From assembly GCA_963730065.1 (NCBI GenBank), contig CAVSQL010000014.1:806001-870000 (forward strand): DNA of 64,000 bases, given 5' to 3'. Shown piece after piece: positions 43,707-54,202 of the stretch. The stretch's first letter is position 1; every line of letters starts with the position of its first letter. The notes beneath the pieces were generated by a model, which was given only the letters and a program-made list of their open reading frames with translations, did not search any database and was not told the DNA's origin. The translations under genes were made by a program, and so were the position numbers. The stretch is from UBA9676 sp963730065 (GTDB taxonomy: Bacteria > Actinomycetota > Actinomycetes > Streptosporangiales > Streptosporangiaceae).

Positions 43707-44539
43707 CTACACCGGCGGCCAGGGCACCGCTGGCCAGTTCTCCGGCGGGTAGGGATGCACGCGGTGCTGGGCCAGCAGGTCGATCCGGTCGCTCGTCGCC
43801 CGCACCTCGGCCGGCGACAGCAGCGCCGCCAGTTCGGCCGCCAGATCGCCGCTGGCCATCTTCTCCTGCAGCCGCGCCAGGGCCCGGAGCGCGCGGCCCG
43901 GCAGCCGGCGGCCGCGCCACTGCCACAGCACCGTGCGCAGCTTGTACTCCTCACCGAAGCAGACGCCATGGTCGCAGCCGTACAGCCGCCCGTCGCCGCG
44001 CGGCAGGAGGTGGCCGATCTTGCGGTCGGCGTTGTTGACCACCGCGTCGAACACGGACATGTCACGGAGCTGGGGGTGATCACAGCTGCGGGCGAGCGCG
44101 ATCAGGTCGGTGGTCATGTCAGCGTCGATCCAGAGCTGGCACATGCCGGGGCCGAACGGCCCGTCACGCATGATGGTGGGGGGCACGATGCCCAGCCGGC
44201 CGCCCGCGACACCGCGTAGGCGGCCACCTCCCGTCCGGCCAGCGTGCCCGGCGGGAAGTCCCACAGCGGGCGCTCCCCCGCCACCGGCTTGTACACGCAC
44301 GCGGCCTGCACGCCCTGGTGGCCGACACTGCAGTACAGCGTCGCGTTGGAGGCCTCTACCAGGCGCCCCTCCACCTCGAGGGTGCCCTGGGCGAGCAGCT
44401 CGAGCGCGGCCTCGTCCTCCAGCGGCCGTTTCCCGTCCCCGGTGGGCGCGGCAGGCTTACGCTCCGCCCGGCCGGCACGGGCCGGGCGGGCCTGGCGGGC
44501 CGGGCGCTGCGCGCGCCGGCCTGAGGCCGGTTCAGGCAT
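43707..44539 (-). pseudogene. SCO1664-family kinase-fold protein, frameshifted
   Basis: The two halves lie in different frames. From ATG 44539 the first frame gives ALELLAQGTLEVEGRLVEAS, then VGHQGVQAACVYKPVAGERP and AGREVAAYAVSRAAGW. The second frame continues with LGIVPPTIMRDGPFGPGMCQ, VFDAVVNNADRKIGHLLPR, and a C-terminus ending near 43707. A single base missing at about 44200 (a G in GGCTGGG) accounts for the shift. The family has a PI3/4-kinase-like fold, with catalytic NNADRK and the D of GCDHGV both present in the second half. Either the gene is newly inactivated, or this is a sequencing error. The start overlaps the DUF3090 stop by eight bases. Confidence 0.75.
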
Positions 44540-45092
44540 CGCCGATCCGGTGCCCGTTCTGCCGCGGGCAGATGTGGCCGTCTTCGTCCAGCGGCAGCCC
44601 GCACAGCGGGCAGGCCGGGCGCCCCTGGGCCACGATCTGCAGCGCCCGCTGCGAGAAGGCCCGCGCCTCGGCCGGGGTGATCCGCACCCGCAGCACCCCG
44701 GGACCGTTCTCGGGCACCTCCTCGGCCAGCGGCTCGACCGGGTTCTCGGTTTCCTCCTGGGCCTCGATGACCACCCGCTCGTCCTCACCGTCCCACGCCA
44801 GCGCGATGGCGCCGACCCGGAACTCCTCCATCAGCGGCAGGTCGAGCGGCCCGTCGTCGGCCAGGCCGGCCGGGGCGGTGGCCGGCACGGCGGCCCGCCC
44901 GCCGGTGCGCCGCAGCACCTCGTCGAGCAGCTCGTCGAGCCGCTCGGCCAGCAGGCTGACCTGGAACTTCTCCAGCGCGACACTGGTGACCCGCCCGGCG
45001 GCGCTGGCCTGGAGGTAGAAGGTCCGCTCCCCGGGCTGGCCGACCGCCCCGGCGACGAACCTGTCCGGCGGATCGTATGTGTAGACCGGCAT
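44532..45092 (-). CDS. DUF3090 family protein
   Basis: A 186-residue actinobacterial protein. Typical segments are YDPPDRFVAGAVGQPGERTF near the N-terminus, SVALEKFQVSLLAERLDELL, and RVRITPAEARAFSQRALQIV. A C-terminal zinc-ribbon-like CPLCGLPLDEDGHICPRQNGH follows. The start is ATG 45092, four bases after the phosphatase stop. In mycobacteria and streptomycetes it also lies between the histidine phosphatase and SCO1664-family genes, so the three probably work together, but their role is unknown. Confidence 0.87.
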   Translation of the reverse strand: MPVYTYDPPDRFVAGAVGQPGERTFYLQASAAGRVTSVALEKFQVSLLAERLDELLDEVLRRTGGRAAVPATAPAGLADDGPLDLPLMEEFRVGAIALAWDGEDERVVIEAQEETENPVEPLAEEVPENGPGVLRVRITPAEARAFSQRALQIVAQGRPACPLCGLPLDEDGHICPRQNGHRIGDA

Positions 45093-45096
45093 GGAC

Positions 45097-45840
45097 CTAT
45101 CCTCCCGCTCCGCCGCCGATGGCCGCGTCACTGTCTCCTGGCCGGCCCCGGCCGCCTGCCCCCGCCGACTCCGGCGTCCCGGCGGCCCGCTCACGGCCGC
45201 CGGGCCCGGGCCGGACCAGGGTGCTCACCTCTCCGCCGGTATCATTCATCCGCAGCAGGAACGGGCGCAACGGTGTGTACCTGATCACGCTCAGTGAGCA
45301 GGGATCGACCTGGATCCGCTGGCACAGATCCAGGTGCATGCCCAGGCAGTCGGCGATCACCGACTTGATCACGTCCCCGTGCGAGCAGACCAGGTAGACG
45401 GCCTTGGCCCCGAGCCGGTCGTTCCACCCGCGGATGGCACTGACCGCCCGGTGCTGCATGTCCGGCATGGACTCGCCGTCGTCGCCCGGGAAGCGGGCCG
45501 CGCTCGGATGAGCCTGCACCACCCGCCACAGCGGCTCCTTGGCGAGCCGTTTGAGCGGCTTACCGGTCCAGTCTCCGTACCGGACCTCCGCCAGCTGCTC
45601 GTCCTCGTGCACGGCCACCGGGTGGCTGTTACGCGCGGCGGCGATCGCGTCGGCGGTCTGGCGGCACCGTTCCAGCGGGCTGGTGACGATCGCGTCCAGC
45701 GGCACGCTGGCCAGCCGGGCCGCCAGCGCGGCCGCCTGCTCACGCCCGCGGTCGTCGAGCGGGATGCCCGGCATCCGGCCGGTGAGCACGGTGCCGGTCC
45801 CGGCGGTCAGGCCGTGGCGCACCAGCAGAACCAACGTCAC
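45097..45840 (-). CDS. Histidine phosphatase (MSMEG_4193-like)
   Basis: A 247-residue member of the phosphoglycerate-mutase-like branch. The phosphohistidine site is LLVRHGLT near residue 5. The second arginine lies in SPLERCRQT, the acid-base glutamate near LAEVRYGDWTG, and the second histidine in LVCSHGDVIK. The Gly/Arg-rich last 40 residues are probably disordered. The start is GTG 45840. It is the first gene of the three-gene set with DUF3090 and the SCO1664-family gene. The substrate is unknown; true phosphoglycerate mutase activity is unlikely. Confidence 0.87.
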   Translation of the reverse strand: MTLVLLVRHGLTAGTGTVLTGRMPGIPLDDRGREQAAALAARLASVPLDAIVTSPLERCRQTADAIAAARNSHPVAVHEDEQLAEVRYGDWTGKPLKRLAKEPLWRVVQAHPSAARFPGDDGESMPDMQHRAVSAIRGWNDRLGAKAVYLVCSHGDVIKSVIADCLGMHLDLCQRIQVDPCSLSVIRYTPLRPFLLRMNDTGGEVSTLVRPGPGGRERAAGTPESAGAGGRGRPGDSDAAIGGGAGG

Positions 45841-45850
45841 GCCCCCGACT

Positions 45851-45890
45851 CTAGGGCATGCCACGCAGATCTCCGGCCCGCTGCGCGGCC
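45851..45890. repeat. Partial copy of a dispersed repeat
   Basis: About 40 bases starting CTAGGGCATGCC closely match the left end of the element at 58338-58520: the CTAGGGCATGCC, AGATCT, CGGCC and GCTGCGCG blocks occur in the same order. It lies in the gap upstream of the histidine phosphatase gene. The right end of the element is not present. Confidence 0.5.
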
Positions 45891-46021
45891 GCCTGACCGG
45901 CGTCTCGCGGCGCCAGTGGCCAAGCCGTGATTTGGACCCGGCCCGCCCCGCGCGGTGGGTGGCTACAGTGGGATCACGGGGCAAGCAGCGGGGCTTGCTG
46001 TCACTGACCGGAGTTTGCCAG

Positions 46022-46657
46022 GTGCCCATCTTCTCGACGGCACCGCCGTCGACCAGGCCCGAGGTCTTCCGCCGCACCGGGCCGGTGGTCTTCTGGTGGA
46101 TCTGGCTGGCCTTTGCCCTGTTCAACGTCGTCGACCTGGCCATCCAGGGGTCGGGCCGCTTCACGGCCGTGGTGACGGCGATCCTGGTCGCGATCACAGG
46201 TGTGGTCTACGCCTGTGCGCTGCGGCCCCGGGTAATCGCCTCCGACGCCGGCCTGGCGGTGAAGAACCCGGTCCGCGACCATCGCATACCGTGGGGCGCG
46301 ATCGTGGCCGTGGACGTCGGCGACTGGGTGCGGGTGCACTGCGCGCCAGCGCCGGGCGCGGCCGCGGGCAAGACCATCGACTGCTGGGCTCTGTTCGCGC
46401 CCGCCCGGTACCGGCGCAAGGCTGGGCGCACCGCCCAGACCCGGGCGTTCGCCGCGGGCTCGAAGGTGTCCGATGAGGCCCGGAGCCTGATGGCGATGAC
46501 GGCGGTGCAGGCCATGGCCAAGGAGATGGATGAGCGGGCACAGCGGGAGCGCGCCGCCGGGGTGGCCGGCGGCGCGCCGGCCACCTCCTGGGCGTGGCCG
46601 TCCCTGGCCGCGATGATCGTGCCCGCGCTGGCGCTCCTCATCGTCGCGCTGGCCTGA
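46022..46657 (+). CDS. PH-like domain membrane protein
   Basis: A 211-residue protein. Two hydrophobic helices come first (GPVVFWWIWLAFALFNVVDL and FTAVVTAILVAITGVVYACA). A small bacterial PH-like domain follows (about 68-135: RPRVIASDAGLAVKNPVRDH, RIPWGAIVAVDVGDWVRVH). A further helix ends the protein (PSLAAMIVPALALLIVAL). GTG 46022 lies after CGGAG; the much longer ORF is antisense to the phosphatase gene. The domain is often a protein- or lipid-binding module; the role is unknown. Confidence 0.8.
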   Translation: MPIFSTAPPSTRPEVFRRTGPVVFWWIWLAFALFNVVDLAIQGSGRFTAVVTAILVAITGVVYACALRPRVIASDAGLAVKNPVRDHRIPWGAIVAVDVGDWVRVHCAPAPGAAAGKTIDCWALFAPARYRRKAGRTAQTRAFAAGSKVSDEARSLMAMTAVQAMAKEMDERAQRERAAGVAGGAPATSWAWPSLAAMIVPALALLIVALA

Positions 46658-46697
46658 CCCGCCGGCCGCTGACCCGCCTGGCCGGCCAGGCCGGGTG

Positions 46698-47663
46698 TCA
46701 GCTGATCCGGACGCGGGGGTCGAGCACCGCGTACAGCGCGTCCACGATGATGTTGGCCACGACCACGAACGCCGATGCCACCAGGACGAAGCCGAGGATC
46801 AGTGGCAGGTTGCCGGAAGCGATGGCTTGCACCGAGTCCTGGCCCAGGCCGCTCAGGCCGAACACCTGCTCGACCACGATCACGCCGCCGAGCAGGGCGC
46901 CGATGTCGACCCCGAGCTGGGAGACGACCGGTGTGAGCGCCGCCCGCACGCCGTGCTTGAAGATCACCCGGCGCTCGGACAGCCCTTTGGCGCGCGCGGT
47001 CCGGATGTAGTCCTCGCCGAGGGTGTCCAGCAGCGACCCGCGCGACAACCGCGTGTATATGGCCGCCTGAACCGCGGCCAGCGTGATCCAGGGCAGGATC
47101 AGGTGCCCCATCCACGGGATCAGGCCCTGGGACAGCGGCGCGTAGCCGGTCTGGATCCAGCTGAAGCCGTGCTGGTTGAGCGGCACGAACACGAGGATGA
47201 TCAGCAGCTCCCCGAGCACGAACGTCGGCATCGACAGGCCCGCCAGCACCCCGACCGTGGAGGCCCGGTCGAAGGCGCTGCGCGGCCTGGTCGCGCTGAC
47301 GATACCGACCGTGAGCCCGACGACCAGCCACAGGACGACGCCCCCGATCACGACCGAGGCGGTGATCGGCAGGTCCTGAGCAATGATCGACTTGACGGCC
47401 TCACCGTTGAAGTACGAGTAACCCAGGTTGCCGTGCAGGAGGTTGTCGATGAAGTGCCAGTACTGGACCATGATCGGCTGATCCAGCCCGAGATTCCTGA
47501 TGACCTGGGCGATGACCGCTGGCGTGGCCGACCGGCCCGCCAGCTGCCGGGCGACGATATCGACCGGGCGGGCGAAGAACAGGAAGAACGTGCCGGTCGC
47601 CACCACCCAGAGGACGATGATGCCGGTCAGGATCCGCCGGATGAGAAATCGCGTGAAGGCCAT
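46698..47663 (-). CDS. dppB: Dipeptide/oligopeptide ABC transporter permease, DppB type
   Basis: A 321-residue inner-membrane subunit with six hydrophobic segments. The N-terminal FLIRRILTGIIVLWVVATGT is typical of DppB/OppB, and the EAA loop (EDYIRTARAKGLSERRVIFKHGVR in essence) contacts the ATPases. It is the last gene of a five-gene operon transcribed leftward: binding protein, DppD, DppF, DppC, DppB. The usual order puts the B and C permeases before D and F, so the order here is different. Six bases separate it from dppC. Confidence 0.92.
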   Translation of the reverse strand: MAFTRFLIRRILTGIIVLWVVATGTFFLFFARPVDIVARQLAGRSATPAVIAQVIRNLGLDQPIMVQYWHFIDNLLHGNLGYSYFNGEAVKSIIAQDLPITASVVIGGVVLWLVVGLTVGIVSATRPRSAFDRASTVGVLAGLSMPTFVLGELLIILVFVPLNQHGFSWIQTGYAPLSQGLIPWMGHLILPWITLAAVQAAIYTRLSRGSLLDTLGEDYIRTARAKGLSERRVIFKHGVRAALTPVVSQLGVDIGALLGGVIVVEQVFGLSGLGQDSVQAIASGNLPLILGFVLVASAFVVVANIIVDALYAVLDPRVRIS

Positions 47664-47669
47664 CGCCGG

Positions 47670-48703
47670 TCACCCACCCATTCCCGCGGCCGCCGCCGCC
47701 GGGGGGGCGGCGTCCGGCCCCGCAGGCGCCGCCGTCTTGCGCTTGCGGCGCTTGGTGCTGCCGGCGAACAGCCGCTCGGTCCGCGGGTCCATCGCGTCCC
47801 TGATGCCGTCGCCGAGAAGGTTGAAGGCGAGCGTGGTGATCAGCAGCGCCGCGGCCGGGAAGACCACATACCACCAGGACGTCTGGTAGAAGTCCTGGGC
47901 CTCGCCGAGGATGACGCCCCAGCTCGCGGTAGGCGCCGGGATGCCGATGCCGAGGAAGGACAGCGTCGCCTCGATGACGATCGCGGTCGGGATGTACAGG
48001 GTGGCCAGCACCAGCACCGGGCCCATTAGGTTGGGCAGGATGTCGATGAACATGATCCGCCAGGGCCCGGCGCCCAGTGATCTGGCGGCCTCGATGTACT
48101 CCTTCTCCTTGATCGAGAGCGTCTGGCCGCGGACGATCCGGGAGATGCCGGCCCAGGCGAAGAAGGTGATCACGCCGATCACGATCAGCAGGCTCGCCCC
48201 GTAGATCGCGGCCAGCGCGAGCGCGAGCACGATGAACGGGAACGCGAGCACCGCGTCGATGAACCGGGCGAGGACCGTGTCCACCCAGCCGCCGTAGAAC
48301 CCGGCGACCAGGCCGACGGCGACCCCCGCGACGGTGGCCAGCGCGGTCGTGGTGATCCCGACGAACAGGGATACCCGGGCGCCGTAGAGGATCCTGATGA
48401 GCAGGTCGCGGCCGACGTAGTCGGTGCCGAGCAGGAAGCCGTTGGTGCCGGGGGCGACCGGCAGGCCGTCCGCCGACAGGCCCTTGCCCGTGAACGTCTC
48501 GTACACCCCGTGGTTCAGCAGGCCGGCGATCACAGGCGCCAGGAGCGCCAGCAGCGTCATGATCAGGATGACGACTATCGACGCGACGGCCATTTTGTCG
48601 TGGCGCAGCCGCACCCAGGTCAGCTGCCACTGGCTGCGTCCCTGGATGGCCTGCTCGGGCGCGCTCTCGACGCGATGGGCCTGGAATTCCAGCTCGGTGA
48701 CGC

Positions 48704-48707
<4 letters not shown>
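47670..48707 (-). CDS. dppC: Dipeptide/oligopeptide ABC transporter permease, DppC type
   Basis: A 345-residue subunit. The cytosolic N-terminal 35 residues precede the first helix (MAVASIVVILIMTLLALLAP). Family motifs are NGFLLGTDYVGRDLLIRILY and the EAA loop EYIEAARSLGAGPWRIMF. A Lys/Arg- and Pro/Ala-rich C-terminal tail of about 30 residues is unusual. The ATG overlaps the dppF stop (ATGA), showing translational coupling. With DppB it forms the translocation pore for di- or oligopeptides. Confidence 0.92.
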
Positions 48708-49788
<1,081 letters not shown>

Positions 49789-49792
<4 letters not shown>

Positions 49793-50883
49793 GCGATCAC
49801 GCTCCCCTCGGACTCGGGCGCGGAGGCGATCTTCTCGGCCACCTCGGCGGCCGCGGCGTGACGGTCCTCGCTGACCGCCTTCTTGCGCAGCTCCTCGGTC
49901 TCGCGGCCCAGGCCGATGGCGGACACCGGCAGGAAGCAGGCCGAACGGTGGGCCCCCGCGCTGCCCACGGCGACCAGCTGGGGCTCCTCGGCCAGGCAGC
50001 GGTCCATCACGTAGGCGCACCGCGGGTGGAACGCGCAGCCGGACGGCAGCCGGATCAGGCTGGGGGGCTGGCCGCTGATCGGCTTGAGACGTTCCGTGAC
50101 CGCGGAACTGCTCGGGATCGACTCCAGCAGGCCCTTGGTGTAGGGGTGATGCGGCTGGTAGAAGATGTCGCGCTTGCTGGCCTTCTCGGCCGCGCGGCCC
50201 GCGTACATCACCATCACCTCGTCGGCGATGTCGGCGACGACGCCCAGGTCGTGCGTGATCATGATGAGCGCGGTGTCGAACTCGTGCTGCAGGCGCAGCA
50301 GCAGGTCGAGGATCTGCGCCTGGACCGTCGCGTCCAGCGCGGTGGTCGGCTCGTCCGCGATGATCAGCTTGGGGCTGAGCGACAGCGCCATCGCGATCAT
50401 GGCGCGCTGGCGCATCCCGCCCGAGAACTGGTGCGGGTAGGCGTTCACCCGCTCGCTGGCCTGCGGGATCCCCACCCTGTTCAGCAGGTCGATGGCGCGC
50501 TCGGTCGCCTCCTTCCTGCTGACCTTGCGGTCGTGGGCCCGGATCATCTCCGCGATCTGCCAGCCCACCTTGTACAGCGGGTGGAGGCTGGTCAGCGGGT
50601 CCTGGAAGATGACCGCGATCTGGGCGCCCCGGATGTTGCGCATCTGATCCTCGGTCATCGCCAGCAGGTCGGCCCCGTCGAAAAGGGCCTGGCCCGAGAT
50701 TGCGCCGCCCGGGGTGAGCCCGAGCAGCGTCTGGGTCAGGACGGTCTTGCCGCTTCCCGATTCACCGACGATCCCGAGCGTGCGGCCGGCTTCGACGCTG
50801 AACGACACTCCCCGGACCGCCTTGACCACGCCATCGGCGGTAGGGAAGCTGACAGCGAGGTCTTTCACTTCGAGCAGGGTCAC
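49789..50883 (-). CDS. dppD: Dipeptide/oligopeptide ABC transporter ATP-binding protein, DppD type
   Basis: A 364-residue ATPase. Walker A is GESGSGKT, the Q-loop lies in IFQDPLTSLHPLYKVGWQIAE, the signature is FSGGMRQRAMIAMAL, and Walker B is LIIADEPTTALD. The oligo_HPY motif is RLPSGCAFHPRCAYVMDRC. A 40-residue charged extension follows. The start is the ATG at 50883. It is separated from the binding-protein gene by 156 bases that include a long hairpin, so its expression may be lower than that of the binding protein. Confidence 0.93.
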
Positions 50884-50987
50884 TGCCTCATTCCTCCGCT
50901 ATCTCCCCGATGCCCATCTGCCCGCGGTGGCAAGCGCGTGGGCGGTTTGGGCAAGCGTGACACGAAATCCCCTGCAGCGCCATGCTA

Positions 50988-51024
50988 GGTCTGGCCGGGC
51001 ATGCGTGGCATGCCCGGCCAGACC
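50988..51024. terminator. 16-bp perfect hairpin between dppA and dppD
   Basis: GGTCTGGCCGGGCATG and its exact complement enclose a five-base loop, 15 bases after the binding-protein stop. It has no T-run. Such hairpins downstream of binding-protein genes commonly stabilise the upstream message and attenuate read-through, giving more binding protein than membrane subunits. Confidence 0.65.
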
Positions 51025-51039
51025 CACTGCCCGGATCGG

Positions 51040-52887
51040 TCAGCTGGTTGGGTTGAGCCAGACGTTGGTGATGTCCGGATCGCCGATGTTGGGCTGGTAG
51101 GCGATCGCCGCCGAGCCCGGGTTGTGCACACGCGTACTCGAGAAGTACGGCGCCTGCTGGCTGAGCACCGGGACGATGACCGCGTCCTTCATGGCCAGCG
51201 TGGCGGCCTGACCCCACAGCGTGCCCGACTGGGACGTGGAGGTGGCCGCCTCGGCCTGCTTGATCAGCGAGTCCATCTGCGTGCTGCTGTAGCAGCCGTA
51301 GTTGATCGTGTTGGTCACGCAGGCGGTCTGGAAGAACGGCGGGACGATCGTCCGGCCGTTGAGACCGTACCAGTCGGGGATCCAGCCGGTGCTGGTGGCA
51401 AAGTCCCACTGGCCGGGCTTGTTCGACGGGGCGTTGCCCAGGGTGACGAAGTAGCTTGACCCGGGCGTCGGCTTACCGGCGAGGTTGATCCCGCACGGCT
51501 TGAGGCTGGCCTGGATCGCTTCGAACTGGCGCGTGTTGACGCTGTCGGCGACGTAGATCGTCGTCAGCGAGAGCCCGGACGAGTAGCCGGCCGAGGCGAG
51601 CAGCGACTTGCACTTGGAGATGTTGCCGTTCCCGTTGTTGTCAGGGTACGGGTTGCTGCTGAGATAGCCGACGTTACCCGGCGGGATCGGCGAGTTGATG
51701 ATCTGCGCCACGTGCGGCCCGCCGAGGATCTTCTGCACGGTCACCTTGTCGAGGCCGTACTCGATGGCTTGCCGCACGGCCAGCTTCTTCATGGCACCGT
51801 TGGCGTCCGGGCTCTGCAGGTTGAACGTCATGTAGGGAAGTGTGTTGCTCCACGGCCAGATGTGGAACTTCGGGTTGTTGCTGGCCAGCATCCCCGGGAT
51901 GGAGGCCGGGTCGAACGCGGTGTCCTGGACCAGGTCGTAGGTGCCCGCCTTCTCGTCGGCCAGCTGGGTGGTGGCCGAGGTGACGCCGAGCGTCAGCGAG
52001 ATCTGGTTCACCCACTGGTGCCTGATCGTGTCGGTTGACTGCTTCCACGCCGGGTTCCTGGTCATCATGAGGGACTTGCCCGGCACGTTGGAGCTGATCT
52101 GGTACGGGCCGTCCGACATGACGTGCTGGTTGAACTGCGCGCTGTTCGGGACGTAGCTGTCGTATTCGACCGGCCGGGCCGAGCTGAACGGCATCGCCAT
52201 GATGTACAGGAAGTCCGAAGCCGGCTGGATCAGGTTGATCTGCAGGGTCGACGAGTTCGGCGCGGACAGCCCCGAGATCGAGTGCGTGTTCTGGAAGTTG
52301 GCGATGTTCGCCGCGGTTGGCTTGTTCGCCTTGTTCGCGAAGAACTTCGCTTCCGCAGCCATGTACTGATTCAGGCCGGCGATGGTGTCCTGGAAGTACC
52401 CCGCGTTGCCGACCGGGCTCACCGGGTTCCCGAACGCCTTGAACTCGCGGATGAAGTCGGCCGCCGTCACCTGGCGCGGCGGGCTGGAGTTCCAGTCAAT
52501 CCCGGGCTTGATGTGGAAGGTGTAGGTCTTCCCGCCGTTGGTGATCCCGCCGTTCGAGGCGCTCGGGATCACGGTCGCCATGTCAGCGACCGGCGTGACC
52601 GACTTCTTCCAGCCAGCCGAGTTGATGCTGGTCGGCACCGCGTAGGGATATGCCAGCATCTGCCGCGCGTAGGCGCGCTCCAGCATATAGTCGGCCGTGT
52701 AATAGGCCGACACCGTGTCGAGGTGGTCGAAGCCGCTGGCCCCGACCAGCTTCAGCGTGCCGCCCTTGATGGGTGTGCCGGACGACGACGACGACGAGTT
52801 GGTGGATGAACCCCCGCAGGCGGCGAGGCCCATGGCGGCTACCGCCACCACGGCCGCCGCAGCGTAGAGCTTCGGCAGGCGTCTCAT
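51040..52887 (-). CDS. dppA: Peptide ABC transporter substrate-binding lipoprotein
   Basis: A 615-residue extracytoplasmic lipoprotein of the SBP family 5. The signal peptide (MRRLPKLYAAAAVVAVAAMG) ends in a lipobox LAAC, followed by a Ser/Gly/Asn linker. The binding domain carries the family's TFHIKPGIDWNSSPPRQVTA region. The ATG at 52887 has AAGGAG at seven bases; the ATG two codons earlier is too close to it. It captures the ligand outside the membrane and delivers it to DppB/DppC. Peptide specificity is inferred from the family; other ligands such as sugars or nickel are possible. Confidence 0.9.
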   Translation of the reverse strand: MRRLPKLYAAAAVVAVAAMGLAACGGSSTNSSSSSSGTPIKGGTLKLVGASGFDHLDTVSAYYTADYMLERAYARQMLAYPYAVPTSINSAGWKKSVTPVADMATVIPSASNGGITNGGKTYTFHIKPGIDWNSSPPRQVTAADFIREFKAFGNPVSPVGNAGYFQDTIAGLNQYMAAEAKFFANKANKPTAANIANFQNTHSISGLSAPNSSTLQINLIQPASDFLYIMAMPFSSARPVEYDSYVPNSAQFNQHVMSDGPYQISSNVPGKSLMMTRNPAWKQSTDTIRHQWVNQISLTLGVTSATTQLADEKAGTYDLVQDTAFDPASIPGMLASNNPKFHIWPWSNTLPYMTFNLQSPDANGAMKKLAVRQAIEYGLDKVTVQKILGGPHVAQIINSPIPPGNVGYLSSNPYPDNNGNGNISKCKSLLASAGYSSGLSLTTIYVADSVNTRQFEAIQASLKPCGINLAGKPTPGSSYFVTLGNAPSNKPGQWDFATSTGWIPDWYGLNGRTIVPPFFQTACVTNTINYGCYSSTQMDSLIKQAEAATSTSQSGTLWGQAATLAMKDAVIVPVLSQQAPYFSSTRVHNPGSAAIAYQPNIGDPDITNVWLNPTS

Positions 52888-53171
52888 GAGCATGCTCCTT
52901 CTGACCCGGCGCTGAGCGCAGGCATGAGTGTGATCACCCCTCGTGACTACACGTCTCGTCCCACCACTGTCTATACAGCAGGACGAAGTGCTCAAGAGGG
53001 GTTACGCAACCGCAACCGCGCTGTGACAATACTGCCCGGCCAGAAAGTCATATTGTCGGGGGCATATGCCTGAAAGCCCCTGGACCGCGCCTCGCCAGCC
53101 GGTTATAGCTACTCTGCGTTAGCCCATGTGTCGGCGACCGCGCCGGGCCCCGGGCGTCTGGGACGATGGCG

Positions 53172-53408
53172 TCAGACGGGCCTCGCCCGCTCGCCGTCGG
53201 CCGCCGGACCCGCCGCCGCGGCGGGCGCTGTGACCGCTGTGTCGGGCGCGGGGGCGATCAGCGGAAAATGGCAGGCTGCGAGGCGGCCGGGCCCGAACTG
53301 GCGCAGCAGCGGCTCCTCCTCCGCGCACCTGTCCTCTGCAAGCGGGCACGGGTCCGGAACCGGCAGCCCGAGGGCGGCGAGATCGCGCTCGGCAGCTCCG
53401 GCCGCTCA
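53172..53408 (-). pseudogene. C-terminal remnant of an oligopeptide ABC ATPase
   Basis: Directly after the fabI stop the minus strand reads ELPSAISPPSGCRFRTR and, after a one-base shift, CPLAEDRCAEEEPLLRQFGP followed by GRLAACHFPLIAPAP and a stop at 53172-53174. This is the oligo_HPY end of a DppF/OppF ATPase (PPSGCRFHTRCPLAxxxC...CHFP). The sequence differs from both intact ATPases in this window, so it derives from another transporter. The nucleotide-binding domain is gone, and the 5' break coincides with the end of fabI. Confidence 0.7.
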
Positions 53409-54170
53409 TCCCCCAACGGCGTGGGCGCCGCCGTCGGAGTGGACGATCTCGCCCGTGGTGGCCGGGAACCAGTCGGACAGCAGCGCGACGCAGGCGCGCG
53501 CGGCCGGCCCGGGGTCGGTGATGTCCCACCCCAGCGGCGCCCGCTTGGGCCACGCCTCCTCGAAGTCGGCGAAGCCGGGGATGCTGCTGGCCGCCATGGT
53601 GCGGACCGGGCCGGACGCGACCAGGTTCACCCGGATCCCGCGCGGCCCCAGGTCACGCGCCAGGTAGCGAGCGCACGACTCGAGGCCGGCCTTGGCCACG
53701 CCCATCCAGTCGTAGGCGGGCCAGGCGACCGACGCGTCGAAGTCCAGGCCCACGATGGCACCCCCGCCGTCCATCAGCGGCAGCGCGGCCATGGCGAGCG
53801 CCTTGAGCGAGTAGGCCGACACCTGCACGGCGGTGGCCACGTCGGGCCACTCGGTGTTGAGGAAGTTGCCGCCGAGCGCGGCCTGCGGCGCGAACGCGAT
53901 GGCGTGGACCACCCCGTCCAGCCGGTCGGCGTGGGCCGACACCCGCTCGGCCAGCGACGACAGGTGGCCCTGGTCGGTCACATCGAGTTCCAGCACCGGC
54001 GGCGGGCCGGGCAGCCGCCGTGCGATCCGCTCGACCAGGCTGAGCCGGCCGAACCCGGTCAGCACCACGGTCGCGCCTTCGGCCTGCGCGAGCCGCGCCA
54101 CGTGGAACGCGATCGAGGAGTCGGTGAGCACGCCGGTCACCAGGATCCGCTTGCCGTCCAGGATGCCCAT
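53406..54170 (-). CDS. fabI: Enoyl-[acyl-carrier-protein] reductase (NADH), InhA-like
   Basis: A 254-residue short-chain reductase that performs the last step of each fatty-acid elongation cycle. The N-terminal VTGVLTDSSIAFHVARLAQ matches the InhA/FabI nucleotide site. Catalytic Y153 and K160 lie in AYDWMGVAKAGLES with the enoyl-reductase spacing. IRVNLVASGPVRTMAASSIPGF forms the substrate loop. It is 32 bases after fabG, as in the mycobacterial fabG1-inhA operon. InhA-type enzymes are the target of isoniazid and related inhibitors; sensitivity of this one is unknown. Confidence 0.93.
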   Translation of the reverse strand: MGILDGKRILVTGVLTDSSIAFHVARLAQAEGATVVLTGFGRLSLVERIARRLPGPPPVLELDVTDQGHLSSLAERVSAHADRLDGVVHAIAFAPQAALGGNFLNTEWPDVATAVQVSAYSLKALAMAALPLMDGGGAIVGLDFDASVAWPAYDWMGVAKAGLESCARYLARDLGPRGIRVNLVASGPVRTMAASSIPGFADFEEAWPKRAPLGWDITDPGPAARACVALLSDWFPATTGEIVHSDGGAHAVGG

Positions 54171-54202
54171 CTGGAGTCCCTTCGAGATCGGTGCCGCGCC
54201 GG

